Shown here: positions 31,023 to 43,449 of the stretch, piece by piece
Layout of the letters: each line of letters opens with the position of its first letter
Numbering within the stretch: position 1 is the stretch's first letter
NCBI GenBank assembly: GCA_024516035.1
Contig: CM044967.1
Span: forward strand, 21,108,423 to 21,172,422
DNA: 64,000 nucleotides
Reading direction: 5' to 3'
DNA from: Bactericera cockerelli
Lineage: Eukaryota > Arthropoda > Insecta > Hemiptera > Triozidae
Position numbers and translations under genes: made by a program
Notes under the pieces: model-generated
Told to the model about the DNA's origin: nothing
The model's database searches: none
The model's input: the letters and a program-made list of their open reading frames with translations, nothing else

Positions 31023-31364
31023 AAAAAAAAGGGGGGAAAAAAAAAACAATTCCAAAAAAATTAAAAAAAAGAGGGATAAAATTTTTTAAAAAAAAAAGGG
31101 AAAATTTTTAAAAATGTAAAAAAAAAATAAAAAAAAAAAAAATTTTTTTGGGGTTAAAATAAATTTAAAAGAAACAATTTTAAATTATAAAAAAAAAAAA
31201 AACCAAAAAAATAATTGGTAAAAAAATAAAAAAAAAAAAAAAGGGAGAAAAAAAAAAATTAAAAAAATTTAAAAAAAAAAAAAATAAAAAAACCTTTAAA
31301 AAATTTAACCCTTTTTAAAAAAAATAAATTTTTTCCAAGCACTCCTAAAAACTCTAAGATTTAT
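26453..31364. other. Homopolymer-dominated block, probably failed consensus
   Basis: Almost every base sits in a run of A, T, C or G, with hardly any isolated bases, unlike both flanks. All frames are lysine-, phenylalanine- and asparagine-rich artefacts. Short islands still look normal, for example 28050-28150, which reads DEDEVNTRTEKNK and NVFEKQIKKHFG, and 30190-30245. This suggests that real exon or intron sequence lies under the noise. I call no genes here. Confidence 0.8.
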
Positions 31365-34300
31365 TTGATGTCCAACCAAAAAAAAAATAAAACCAAAAGG
31401 GGAAATTTAACCCAAAAAAAGGATGAGAAAATTTTAAAAAAAAACCGGGGATTAAAACCAGAATTAATATTTGAAGGTACTATCGAACATGGCAAAGAAA
31501 TGTGCAGGATCAAATTAAAGATTCAATTAAAACATGATTTTAAGATCAAAAAAAAAAAGCCAAAATCTCATTAGAAAATAATACAAAAGTAATACCTCCT
31601 AACGATGATGAAACTGAATCAATTCAAAGAAAAACAATCGTTACGCGTCAACAAGTCAAGGATAATCCTTGTATGAAATCACAAATGAAAATTTCAGATA
31701 GTAAAGATGATATAAGTCAGAGTGATTCTAAATTAGATCCAATGCAAAGCGAAGATGATGATGAGAAAAAGAATATGTCCACAAAATATAGCAAAAATGA
31801 TATTCCAGTTGAGAAAAAAAGAAAAACTCGAGCTACCTTAGTTGATGATACAAGCTGTAGCACTTTAGATAGTGGTGAAAAAATAACTTCCGATACTGAC
31901 AAAACAGTTTCTGTAAAATCTCTTCGTAGTAGACAGAGAGTTTCTTATGTTGAAGCTGTAGAAGAACAGTTTGCAACATTTAACTCATCTGAATCAGATA
32001 GCGAAAGTTTCTATGTAAAACCTCGAGAGAAAAAGAAGAAGAAAAAACACCCAAAAAATATAAAAAATTCAGCATTGTCAACTAAAGAAACTCAGGTTAC
32101 AGAAAATATTTTTGATTGCAATGTATTGATTAATAATGTTCAAGTAAATCAAATTCAAATAAAACAAACTGAAATACGACAAAACTTAAAGTTCAACAGA
32201 AAAAAAAGGTCAGTTAGTTGTGAAAATAAAGATGTTCTTATCAATAAAAAATCCCTTAGAAGTGTGAAATCCTTTTGCCAGTCAGAAGAAATAAATGAAG
32301 GAAACAAAGAAAAAAGCCACAGTTTATCCAATCTAGATCAGATAGCTGTTACACAAAACAACACATTTAACAATGAATTCATAGGTTTTCTCAAGAATAC
32401 AGTTGCTCCCGAGGCTGCTCCAAACCCAGGCGTTGAAAATACCTGTAATGAAGATAATAATATTATAAATGCCAGTCATATTACTGAGAAACTACCTTCG
32501 ATAGAATCAGACAACACAGAGTTGGAAAAAAATAACACTGATTTAGATAAAATCCCTATTACCTCAGACATGATACAAGACTCAACTACACTACAATCAA
32601 ACACTACGGATCTTTTGACTACTACACCAGAAATTGTTGTAGATAAAGTTACTGATGACACTTCGGACATTTCCATTGATCCTGTCATAAAGAGTACTGA
32701 TCCTAATCTTAAATCTTCACCATGTGAGATTGCAACTTCTTCGATTGCAACAAGTACTATTGACGATCTGAGTAGTTCAAGTCAAGTTGACAACATAGAA
32801 AATGTTATCTCTGATGTAATAAAAGCATCCTGTGATGAAAATATTGTGAGAGCCAGTGAGATTTTAACAACACATAAAACAATTATTAATCATTGTAAAA
32901 AACCTACAACCCTAAAACAAACAAGGAAAAGAACTCAAATTGAAAGAATATATGAAGATCCTTTTGACTGTAAAAAAATTAAAAACTCTTCTTATGATGA
33001 CCAAAATATTCCATTCACAGAATTAATGATACCGAAGTTGTGTTGACTGTGAATGATCAGGAGCTACCACTGTCAGGTGGTTCAATGTGTGAACCTAACA
33101 CAGTTATCTCTGCTAGAAATAGGTTGGATGCAAAACCAAGCAAACATGTTGATACTTGTGAAAAATCTGTGTCTACTGATGTAACCAAGATTCAATTCTC
33201 AATTTATCCTGAAGCTTTACCCAGTACAACTACTCTTGCAGTTGAAAGTTCCAACATCAACAAAGATATGTATTCTTATTTTGATAATGTTGGCAAACAT
33301 ACCGCTCTCTGTGGAAATTCTTTAAACGACCAAAAAACTAACTATAACAATAACGGAGGAAATGTGTCACAAAATACAACACTTAAAACTTCGACACCAA
33401 TATTTGGAAACACAACTTGTACAAGTAGTATCAGGAGTATGCTCCAAACCAAATCAGTTTCCTCTGTGTCTTTATCACCCATGAATTTGAGCCTTGCTTC
33501 ATCTAGTCATAAAACTCAAATCACCAGCTGCCTGAATGAGGATATGCCTATAGATCTCAGTAGAAAAACGAGTAAAAATGCATACCTTGATTTAGCAAAA
33601 GTAGATACCAAATGTGTTCAATCTCGATCGGACATACCAGAAATAGGTATGAAGAGATCCACAAGCACGACACCAGATTGTATTGCACATAAGCAATGTG
33701 CAAGAGATAGTACAACACCAGAAAGTTTATGTAAGGTAGGTTCAAGTAGTACTACACCAGAGAGTGTATATAGTGCTCATGAGGCAGTACCACGCTCTAA
33801 GAGCAGGCCAAAATCCATTGTGTATGAGTTACCACGACAGTCTTTGGAGAAAATGCAAATGATGCATACAAGATTGTGGGATATGCAGGATTTACCATAC
33901 CATAGTATGCTTATCAATAAAAATCCTAATCTGCCTCAAGTTTCAAACTTGCCACCGATGCAAACATTATCACCATCTGAATATGCAGCTCAAAGGAACT
34001 TGTTCATCGCAAATCAAATGTATGTATCGGCTCTGCAAGCATTTCAAGATGCAGCAAACAGTAGCACATGTCAGAAATCTTATACTGCTCCAAATAAAAA
34101 GAGAACTAGAACTGATGGAGTTGAAGTTGGGTGCCGAAAAAAAGTGCGAGACGTGATGACAAATGTACCTATATTATCCCTGGAGCAGCTACAGCAATCC
34201 AATACAGGATTAGAGAGAAGGTTAGAAGAAAATGTGTTTCAATACCGAAGTTCTTCTAGATCAGCATTATCAACTTCTGTCATTCAGAGAACTGAGGTAT

Positions 34301-34383
34301 CATCAGACCAATCAACCCTCACTTGTGTTCTGAATATATCAGATGAAGATTGCCTTCAACTTCCTAATATTCTCAAAAACTAA
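31365..34383 (+). CDS. 3' coding part of a large disordered, probably nuclear protein
   Basis: I do not recognise the family. About 1000 residues are visible, and the 5' part is lost in the corrupted block. The frame continues through three segments: 31365-31548, 31559-33037 and about 33022-34383. An A11 run (31548-31558) separates the first two, and a one-base shift near 33020-33040 joins the next (frame 2 IPFTE to frame 1 NDTEVVLTVNDQ). Both look like single-base errors, though a tiny intron at the second (acceptor-like CATTCACAG) is possible. Content: acidic, Ser/Thr- and Asn-rich with no membrane segment, basic clusters PREKKKKKKHPKN and NKKRTRTDGVEVGCRKKVRD (nuclear-localisation-like), serine/acid stretch SSESDSES, repeated STTPES/STTPD phospho-type motifs, and PIDLSRK, a PxDLS site that binds the corepressor CtBP. 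Likely a transcriptional regulator or chromatin protein, by inference only. Confidence 0.72.
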
Positions 34384-36240
34384 CGGTTTTATTGGATATT
34401 TTTTAGTTGAATATCAACAAACTTACAACTTAATTGTAAAACTTCCCATTTAGTCTCGCTGAGACTACATTATTATTCTGTTTTTTCCTCTCTTCTTCCT
34501 CTTCCTTCTTCTTGTTGAGTTTATATGTGTTGTTTATAGATTAATCTAAAATTTATTGCTTGTAAATTATTCCAAGTAGTTAGTGTTGAGTAAAGATCTA
34601 ATCTCTATTTTGTAAATTCTGTGTAAATTTAATTTCTTCTATTGGATAGTCATGGGCCTGAGTGGTAGATCTTACATCTTTCCGTCCTATCCTCTGCTTT
34701 CTTCTGTATATTATACTATCAAACTTTATATTAAATTATTGCTGTATAATCGGTTTTTCATGTAAGTATTTTGTACAATATTTTTACTCTAATGTATTTT
34801 TAAACTGACAAATGCTGTCTCACGATTACTTCAAAATATAATTAATGTTATAATATTTCCTAGTACAACTACTATTGTTAATTCCCTAGGGGCTCCTTAG
34901 GTCTATTGATGTAATTCTTTTACAAGATCAAATTTCTTATAATGTATTTAATTTTAATCTAATAGAATGAATTCAGTGTTTAACTCCGTTTCGTACTTGT
35001 TAGAAAAATATTAGACTTCAAATTAAAAAAAATATTTTATGAGAAAAAAAAATTAGATTTTCTTTTTAATTGCGTATAATATATTATATAAATAAAACCT
35101 TTAAGGTAACATCACACGATTTTCTATTACCTGAACCTATCAGTCTGTGAATATTCCAACGTTTATTTATTGAAAGAACAGAAACTTTAATCCTAGAACC
35201 ACTAGTCTACAGTGTATTTTTTTAACGTTTGAAGCAACCTCTTGTATGCATATTTTATTATCTAAACATTCAGATCGGTGGCTTCAGGTTAGTAGTAGCA
35301 GACTTGTGGAGGTTTGTGTTCTTAGCATTGCAATCATAGCAAGGCTGGTATTTTCAAGTGTGACATCTTTCTTGAGTTTCACACAGATAAATGTAATATA
35401 TGGCTTCAGACAAGCCATTTTCGTATGTGTTTAAATTTTAAGTAATTATTTTACCTACTATCTCTGGCAATCTAATACCTACCTATAGATATTGTAGATT
35501 TAGTCTGGTTTCTCAGAAGTTGCTGCTGAACTCCCGTCATTGCTTTACCGACCATAGTCAGTTGCTCGATCTTTAAGGCATGGAACTCGTAATCTGTGGG
35601 TTAATCGTTCGACTCCCAAGTATGCCTAATTCTAATTATTATTATTTTGATTAACACAATTAATAGTATGATAACCGAACCTTTATTGTTCTAAGTGGAA
35701 AAGAGAAGACGATCATCAAACTTTTGTCCCTTTTGTACATAGTTGCAGCTAATTTCCTGGCTAAACCAAACCATTTGACTATTTCTGCTTGTGCGTTATA
35801 AGAAAATTTGGTTTTTTGGCAGGTGCATGGAAATAATTGTTTTTTTTTTCTGGTCGCACTGTCGGCTTGCTGACAGCTGGAACTTTTTTCCAGTCAACAA
35901 AAACTCTACTCCAACAAAACCTTACTGTTTCTTGAATTCTAGCTTATCCAGGTTTGGCTGTATTTCCCATTTTACCCTTTGTTCCTAACCTTTGTTTTTA
36001 TGATAATATCAAAGGCAAGCAGAATTTCCCCTGCAGGCATGACTATTAAGTCTCAACGGCAATCCCTAATATTGAGGTTGAAATAGAAAATGTCTTGGCA
36101 TTAACTTTTTTTTAGTTCAAACAAACTTATATGTTTTCTGTCTTTTATTTTCATGTTATTATTTTTGTTCATAATTTCTTGTTTTTTGTTATAATATTCT
36201 GGTGTAATTATTTGGACTGTAAATAAAGTGTTCATAAAAT
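34384..36240 (+). other. Probable 3'-UTR of the PIDLS-motif gene
   Basis: No further coding frame follows the TAA at 34381. Candidate AATAAA signals lie at about 35092 and 36222. A degraded SINE occupies 35550-35665. Confidence 0.5.
35550..35665 (+). mobile_element. tRNA-derived SINE, family 1, degraded
   Basis: Head AGTTGCTCGATCTTTAAGGC with B box GTTCGACTCCC. The GATTAACACAATTAATA tail matches the family end. Confidence 0.55.
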
Positions 36241-37125
36241 ATTAAATAAGAAATATTAAATTATTATTAGTTGAGTTACATCATTGAGTTTTTTAGCTAA
36301 AAAATTGAAAGACTAAGCATTTACTTTGAATGTTTAATATGGTCGAAATTTGTACTTTCATTCATTGTGTGGCAGTTGACTGTTTTGAAATTTCATCCTG
36401 TTTTATTCTCACGTACTCCAGGAGTCTATTTGCACTTCTAAGTGTATCTCGAAAGAGAAAGAAGGAGCTAGATTACCCTTTCTAAAGTATCTGAATTACT
36501 TTCCTCAATTTTTATTCGAAGACTCAACAATGTTTAAAACGTGTTTTTAAATCATTGAAATGTACATACACTACCAACTCTTTGAAAATTGTTTTAATAA
36601 TTTATGAATACCCTGTTATTATCTTATTTTCTCAAATTATATGACGAATTAGAAATCACCTTTAGTGTGAGTGTTCACCTATTGTAAAGTCAGAGAAATA
36701 GATATTATGTAATAAATTATAATTATAAAAAGGAAATTTATTAAATAAATAATTAATGTAATTTATTTATAATAAATTTCTCATGTTACGAATTTAATCC
36801 TCACATGTGGTCTTGAGATTTTGAAATTATTGGGACTTTATGCTTTCCATATGAGAGGCAGAACATTGGAAACCGTCCATTTGAATTTTAACACAGGCAA
36901 AATGGGACTTGAGATCGGTAGGTAACTGATGTATGGCTTCACAATTTTTAAGGAGAGCTTCGTCAATCTAAACTCTAGAAATTAAGTGGTCATTTCAACT
37001 GTCTCTGAAAAATAACTGGAAACTTATGGCCTGGAGTTATAATATGTTTCCACACTCATTATTCTCCATGAACATGAAATTCAATACGTACCATCAGTTC
37101 TCCTCAGTAGGACTGCCCGACTAGG
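36241..37125. other. AT-rich intergenic DNA
   Basis: A near-palindromic AT stretch around 36735-36785 (AAATTTATTAAATAAATAAT and TTATTTATAATAAATTTC). No gene seen. Confidence 0.4.
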
Positions 37126-37129
37126 ACCA

Positions 37130-37265
37130 CATTATTCCAACAATATTACCATGCCGTGGTCTTGGTTTTTCCGATGTTCTTTTCTTCCCGACCACAATAC
37201 CAAGATCTAGATTACCAGACTGATCGACGCGACGTCTTGACCACTGAGCTAGCGGGACAGACAGT
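37130..37265 (-). mobile_element. tRNA-like SINE head
   Basis: Minus strand CCCGCTAGCTCAGTGGTCAA (A box) with weak B-box context; resembles the head of SINE family 5. Confidence 0.4.
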
Positions 37266-37284
37266 ATTCGATTCTTTTTTTTTT

Positions 37285-37500
37285 TTCTTTCCTTATCTTA
37301 CGGAAAGGATAGTAAGCCAGTTAGTCAGTTTTCCGTGGCAAAACATGTTCTAGAGTCCCAGAGCCTAAATCCAAAGTTCCAGACATTGGCCCATGTGTGT
37401 CTGTGAAGTAGATATCTCGAGAACGGTGGTTATAAGTTAGAGATTCGAAATTTGGTATATAGACCTCATTATAGGAAGAGGATGTGTCACAATATTTTTG
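37285..37500 (+). repeat. Dispersed repeat with 'CCTTATCTTACGGAAAGGA' start
   Basis: Family shared with 11585-11640, 47340-47455 (reverse) and 51575-51780. It includes AGATATCTCGAGAACGGT and a following TTAGAGATTCGAAATTTGGT. Unclassified. Confidence 0.5.
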
Positions 37501-37704
37501 GTGAAATCGGCGTCTGCCTTGGACTGCCTTTTGACTAAACGACAGAGATGTGGAATTTTAATTAGAGCAAGTAAGAAAGGTTTACTTTGATCATTTTTTT
37601 GATATCTTGAACATGGGAAGCCGACCCCTGCCGAGATACTACTGAGTATAACATTTCCTTGCGAAACGTAGCGCAACAATTTGTCTCGATTTTTTTTTTT
37701 TATA

Positions 37705-37898
37705 TAATAATAATATCGCCTTATTTATACTGCCCGATTAGGACTATTAAGTTCCATGATTGGAGCAGTAAGCTCAAGACGTATTATTATGTGGTAAAAT
37801 CCCATTTGGGAGGATAACTTGTCATGTCCCGGCTGGGATTCAAACCCGCGACCTCTGGATTCACAGAGTGCCGTCTTTACCACTGAGCTACCGGGACT
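37705..37898 (-). mobile_element. tRNA-derived SINE, family 5
   Basis: Minus-strand head GTCCCGGTAGCTCAGTGGTA (A box) and GCGGGTTTGAATCCC (B box), tail to TATAAATAAGGCGATATTAT. Partial copy at 20920-21062. Confidence 0.75.
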
Positions 37899-38151
37899 TT
37901 TGAATGGAAATGTTGCAAAGCGAAGCAATGTTTAAGTGCGTAGGATTCGATCTCATCTATATCTATAAAAGAAAGCTGTCTGTATGTGTGTATGTATGTT
38001 CTTTGTACAAATCCACACCGTTTGACCGAGAAACCTGAAATTTTGCACATAGGTCCCTTTGGATCAGGAAATTCTTCTAGGCTAGATTATATCTCCCTGA
38101 GGTTAAGCTACAATGAGTAAGGATAAAAATGGATGGGTGACGCAAAAATAA

Positions 38152-38560
38152 TTCACGTTTTTTGACAAAAATCACATTTTTTCTCGAAATTTGTCGCGAC
38201 GACCTATCAACTCAAAGCGAGAAAGTTTTAGGCAAGGGTTTGAGCTTTCAATTGACATATCGATCGCGAATTTCTGATGAGCCGTTCTTGAGGTACGCCA
38301 GGTAAGGTAAAAAAATGGGGGAAAAATGAAAAAAAAAAAAAAAAAAACATGTAAAATATTCACGTTTTTTGACCAAAATGACATTTTTTCTCGAAATTTG
38401 AAGTGACGACCTATCAACTCAGAGCGAAAAAGTTTTAGGCAAGGGTTTAGGCTTTCATTTGACATATTGATCGCGAAATTCTGATGAGCCATTCTTGAGC
38501 TACGCCGGGGAAGACCAGAAAATAAATGGGCGACAAAAAATATTCAGGTTTTTTTTCAAA
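38152..38560. repeat. 207-bp tandem duplication, about two units
   Basis: TTCACGTTTTTTGAC starts at 38152 and 38359. Units share GACCTATCAACTCA, AAAGTTTTAGGCAAGGGTTT and GCGAATTTCTGATGAGCC. A third partial unit begins near 38547. No coding meaning. Confidence 0.75.
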
Positions 38561-38572
38561 CCTAAATGACAT

Positions 38573-38712
38573 TTTGTGTGTGTGTGAGTGTGTTTGGTGT
38601 GGTGTGGTGTGGTGTGTGTGTGGCGTGGTGTGGTGTGCGTGTGGGGCGTGCGTGTGGGGTGTGCGTGTGTGTGTGTGTATGGTGTGTGTGTGTGTGGTGT
38701 GTGCATGTGCGC
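38573..38712. repeat. GT-rich microsatellite
   Basis: Interrupted (TG)n/(GGTGT)n tract. Frames through it are repeat artefacts. Confidence 0.9.
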
Positions 38713-39254
38713 CATATAGCTAGAGAGACCCACCTGGAATTTCACACAATAGGAAGGACATACACATACACACGAACAAGTACAAGGACAAAATCAGGTC
38801 CGTGTAATTGTTTCAATGAATAACTTTAATATTTTAATAATTTTATGCTATTTTTCTTTAAAAAAACATTGGACTGGTATGTTTCTGAGGAAATTGGAGA
38901 TTTTTTTTTTTTTTTTTTAATGTTACTCACATCGTGGAAATCACTGTTTTTCGGTGGTGTCTCGTGGTCTCTCTAGCTAAGGGTGTTTTTCGTGTGCAGC
39001 TACAGAGACTTCGTGGTAGTGTCGTAGAGTAGAGGATATTACGAAAAATTTTATTTTTGTATGATTGTTTATTTTACTTCCGAGAAATTTCTAATAATAG
39101 AAATCGGAAGTATTGTTTTTATCTTCTTTTCTTTAAATTTATTTTTGAAGGGGCTTTTTTCAAATATGTCGTCCAAGAACTTCACGCTAATCTTCTAGCT
39201 CACTCGTCGGTCTATTTACATGTATTAATTTAGGGGTCGCTCGGTTGATAATAT

Positions 39255-40165
39255 TTCCGACTAGGTATTGGTTTTTTTCTATCTTGCTCCGTTCGGCGGA
39301 TATTCCGCCCGGAAGCGTCGCCAGGTCGTTGCGGCCTTACACTAAGAATTAAGAAAAAAATTCTTGGAATCAAAAGAATTTGTCTCTGCGAGCTGACACT
39401 TTTCCACCCTGAAACGACACCCCCGGGTGGGCGGAGACGCCCAGGGGCGGCAATCAAAGTTGGTCGAAAAATATGTTCATATATTATTATTGACATTTGA
39501 TTTTTGTTCTACGTAAAATTTAAAGGGATTTTCCGACTATTGGTTTTTTTCAATCTTGCTCCGTTCGGCGGATATTCCGCCCGGAAGCGTCGCCAGGTCG
39601 TTGCGGCCTTACACTAAGAATTAAGAAAAAAATTCTTGGAATCAAAAGAATTTGTCTCTGCGAGCTGACACTTTTTCACCCTAAAACGACACCCCCGGGT
39701 GGGCGGAGACGCCCAGGGGCGGCAATCACAGATGGTCGAAAAATATGTTCATATATAAATATCGACATTTGATTTTTGTTCTTCAAAAAAATTAAAGGGA
39801 TTTTCCGACTATTGGTTTTTTTCTATCTTGCTCCGTTCGGCGGATATTCCGCCTGGAAGCGTCGCCAGGTCGTTGCGGCCTTACACTAAGAATTAAGAAA
39901 AAAATTCTTGGAATCAAAAGAATTTGTCTCTGCGAGCTGACACTTTTCCACCCTAAAACGACACCCCCGGGTGGGCGGAGACGCCCAGGGGCGGCAATCA
40001 CAGATGGTCGAAAAATATGTTCATATATAAATATCGACATTTGATTTTTGTTCTTCAAAAAAATTAAAGGGATTTTCCGACTATTGGTTTTTTTCTATCT
40101 TGCTCCGTTCGGCGGATATTCCGCCCGGAAGCGTCGCCAGGTAGTTGCGTCCTTACACTAAAAGC
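39255..40165. repeat. 272-bp tandem satellite, about 3.3 units
   Basis: TTCCGACTA begins units at 39255, 39531, 39803 and 40075, giving periods of 276, 272 and 272. Each unit has the GC-rich hairpin-forming TTCGGCGGATATTCCGCC, then GGAAGCGTCGCCAGGT, GCGGCCTTACACTAAGAATT and CACCCCCGGGTGGGCGGAGA. Diverged copies occur at 40600, 42230, 43690 and 48060. The 88-codon minus frames inside are not genes. Confidence 0.88.
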
Positions 40166-40599
40166 GGTTTTTTTTTTATGTGAACGAAGCGAACCGAAGC
40201 TGACCTGGTCACTGAAATTCACTTTTTTTTATTTGACCGGACCGAAAAATCTGACCAAAGTGGACCGGCTCGTTCGTTCGGTCATGGGTTTTGGTTCGGT
40301 AAGAAGAAGAAGAAGTGGATAAAAAATCATAATATTATTATTTTATTTTCACCCATTTTTTTTTTTTTTTTTTTTTCAAAACTCCCTGTTATGTGAAGAG
40401 TTTTATTGAGACACCTACCTACGCATTAAGTTTAGACATTTTCTTTTCTCTTGACTTTTTATTCTCTACTGATTCCTGTATCCTTATTTAGTGCTAGTTA
40501 TAATTTTATTTTATTATATTACTTTTGTCATATTACATGGTCACTTGATGGATATAAGTTTATATAGAGTAAAAAACATAGGTAATCAGTTTTTTTATG

Positions 40600-40775
40600 A
40601 GATTGTCGAAAAATATGTTCATATATTAATATCGACATTTGATTTTTATTCTACGAAAAATTTAAAGGTATTTTCCGACTATTGTTTTTTTTCTATCTTG
40701 CTCCGTTTGGCGGATAATTTCCACCCTTAAACACGCCCAGGGCGGCAATCACAGTTGGTAAAAAAAAATGTTCAT
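40600..40775. repeat. Diverged copy of the 272-bp satellite unit
   Basis: Retains ATTGTCGAAAAATATGTTCA, TTCCGACTATTG, CTTGCTCCGTTTGGCGGAT and GGGCGGCAATCACAGTTGG, with a central deletion. Confidence 0.65.
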
Positions 40776-40889
40776 AAATCGAAAAAAAAATTGTGAAATT
40801 TATTAAAGTGTGCCAACATTAGTGATGTTATATTTCTACACTATAAAAAAAAAAATACATTATTAATCTAGTTTTATTCAGAAAAGTTA

Positions 40890-41110
40890 AGATGGCATAA
40901 GGGTTGGGTTGAAGAGATTGCCATAGGCAATAACCCCACCCTTTAGTTAGGACATATGTTTTCAAATGTTTTCTATTCTTTTTAATTTTTATTGTATATA
41001 TTGTTTTTTTTTCTTCATTTTTTCACTGTTAAAATTATTATTTGTATGTACAATTGTACATAATGTCCTTTTGTATCTAATAGAGAGTTGTATAATAATA
41101 ATAATAATAA
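40890..41110 (+). mobile_element. LINE 3' tail with TAA microsatellite end
   Basis: Contains GAAGAGATTGCCATAGGCAA and CACCCTTTAGTTAGGACATA and ends in (TAA)n. It is the plus-strand relative of the tails at 19255 and 22041. Confidence 0.6.
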
Positions 41111-41554
41111 TGGCACTTTCATTTTCAATTGAGCAAGATATTAAATCATCTGGGTCTCTTAACGTTTGGTACTTAATACTATCTCTTAGGATGTGTTTTA
41201 CTGTTAATCTACATGAACAAACTTTGCAGAAAAGGGGAGGGTTCTTTTTTATTAGATAACAATGGGTGCGGTAGTGTGTCTAATGCGGAGACGTGTGAGA
41301 GAGACCTGCTCGATCCTTTTCATGTAGAAAGGGGGGTGCCAAGGATTGTTCTCAGGCTTTATTTCTCGCAATTTGTTTTCAGTTAAATTTTTCCATTCAT
41401 CATGCCATTGTGCCATTCACAACATTCTTGTAATCATGGATCGGTATTCTATTAATCAGCGGGATGTTATAGGTACTATTCAATCCCTTCTTTTTCGAGT
41501 TGGTCTGTGTGAGGGGATCCATAAGAATTCTAGATGGAATTTATGTTGTATGTA

Positions 41555-41765
41555 TGATTTCGTTTGTGGTGAAGCACAAACGACCAGTGGTGCTGCCACT
41601 GGTCGTTACTCACACAAGTAACTACTCATTTTTCCTCACGATGTATAAGTAGACCCCGAAAATCCAAGTACAGAGCAGAAAAATTCCTGTCCCGCTGGGA
41701 ATCGAACCCAGGTCACCATGCATGCAATGCCTAGCGCGCTAACTCACTCTGCCACGGTGACTGCT
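41555..41765 (-). mobile_element. tRNA-derived SINE, family 3
   Basis: Minus-strand head GTGGCAGAGTGAGTTAGCGC, B box GGGTTCGATTCCC, body through the CGACCAGTGG region. Confidence 0.72.
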
Positions 41766-42229
41766 TGTAATTTATGTTTACGTATTATTGTGGAGGATAG
41801 ATATTATTATACATATTATAATTTCTTGTGCTTTGGAGTTAGAGGAGGGAAAATTTTGTAACGACTGAATGGCACTCAATGAGTCAGAACAGATTAGAAA
41901 ATTTTCGATTGTTATTTGTGAACATGAAGATACGTCATATTATAATAAAGTGTATTGCATACAGTTTAGCTGTAAGGTCGGCATTGCTAATACAACATAG
42001 GGGATTTAGTTTCATACTAAAGTTGTAGTTTTCATTACAAAAAAAGCGGCTGACACATGATTTGCATTTTTTTATTCATCGGTAAACAATAAATAATAGT
42101 CAGATATTTTATCTATGACGGAGTAGTAAGCGTGTAATTTTTCTTGAGAGAAAGCAATATTTTTGTCTAGTTTTCGTAGGTCATAGTGAACAATACGGAT
42201 ACACATTGTCCAGGGTGATGATATAGGGG

Positions 42230-42425
42230 AAAATCGACATTAAATTTGATTTTTTACTCTACAAAAAAATTCAAAGGGATTTTCCGACTATTAGCTTTTT
42301 CTATCTTGCTCCGTTCGGCGGTTCTTCCGCCTGAAAGCGTCGCGAGGTAGTTGCGGCCCTATCCCCGGGTCGGAGGAGCCGCCGAGGGGCGGAAATCACA
42401 GTTGGTCGAATAATTTGTTCATTCG
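42230..42425. repeat. Diverged copy of the 272-bp satellite unit
   Basis: Retains TTCCGACTATTAG, TTGCTCCGTTCGGCGG, GAAAGCGTCGCGAGGTAGTT and the CCCGGG...GGCGG core. Confidence 0.65.
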
Positions 42426-42503
42426 TCATCTCCTTTCAAATATGTCTTCTTGAAGTCTTCTTGTCGTTTCACGCAAATCTTCTTGCTCACTCGTCGGTCT
42501 ATA

Positions 42504-43389
42504 CAGAGTGAGCATAAAGTCTCACCCCACCCCCCGTATCTCGAGAATGGCTAAAAATACAAGAAAACGCAAAAACACGTATCCCTTCGATTTCAGAGGG
42601 ATTAATTTTCAGCCAAAAAAAATTTGCCTACACGGCCCCAGTCAGGCTGGGCATGGACCAACTTTAAAATCTTAAATAGAATGGTATGTCTTGCGGCATA
42701 TCGTTTTAAAGGTCTCATAGAGAGAAAATCATTCCAACAAATTTCAGTGATTTACGACTTACTGTTCTCGAGATACAGGGTCGGACGTCCTGCGTAATAT
42801 CCATATATTTTGACCTTGAACTCGTTGACCGTAAATTCCAGAAAAATGAAATTTGTTGATAATAACTCCTTATGGCAAGAACTTTCGAACAAGTTAAAAC
42901 TTGATTTGTTTTTTCGTTAAAAATTTTCGGACTGTTCGTCCGGCTGGCTGACGAAACCGACCAGAAACTAACATCAACAGAGTATGTCGAGTTATAACTT
43001 TTTCGACAGGGCTTGTCATAAGGAGTTATTATTAACAAGAAAAATTTTCTCCATAATTTACGGTTAATGAGTTATAGGTCAAAATATATGGATATTACGC
43101 AGGACGTCCGACCCTGTATCTCAAGAACGGTAAGTTGTAGGTCACTGAAATTTGTTGGAATGAACTTCTCTCTATGAGACCTTTAAAACGATATGCCACA
43201 AGACATACCATTCTATTTAAGAATTTAAAGTTGGTCCATGCCCAGCCTGACTCGGGGCCGTGTAGGTAAAAATTTTTTGGTTGAAAATTAATCTTCTTAA
43301 AATCGAAGGGATACGTGTTTTTGCGTTTTCTTGTATTTTCTGCCATTCTTGAGATACGGGGGGTGGGGTGAGACTTTATGCTCACTCTG
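42504..43389. mobile_element. Foldback / mariner-type MITE (copy 2)
   Basis: Same element as 21158-22040, with CAGAGTGAGC / GCTCACTCTG ends, a flanking TA on each side and the GTCCGGCTGGCTGACGAAAC core near 42935. High identity to copy 1. Confidence 0.8.
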
Positions 43390-43449
43390 TATAAATATGT
43401 ACATGTATTAATAATTAATTATTAAGAAGTTGTGTGGTTGTATGCCAGT

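Noticed and set aside
38526..38823. Cys/Val/Trp-rich proteins in the GT tract
   Set aside because: Pure microsatellite translation.
39230..40058. Conserved 88-codon minus-strand proteins in the 272-bp units
   Set aside because: Repeated only because the DNA repeats, with no start context, domain or coding bias.
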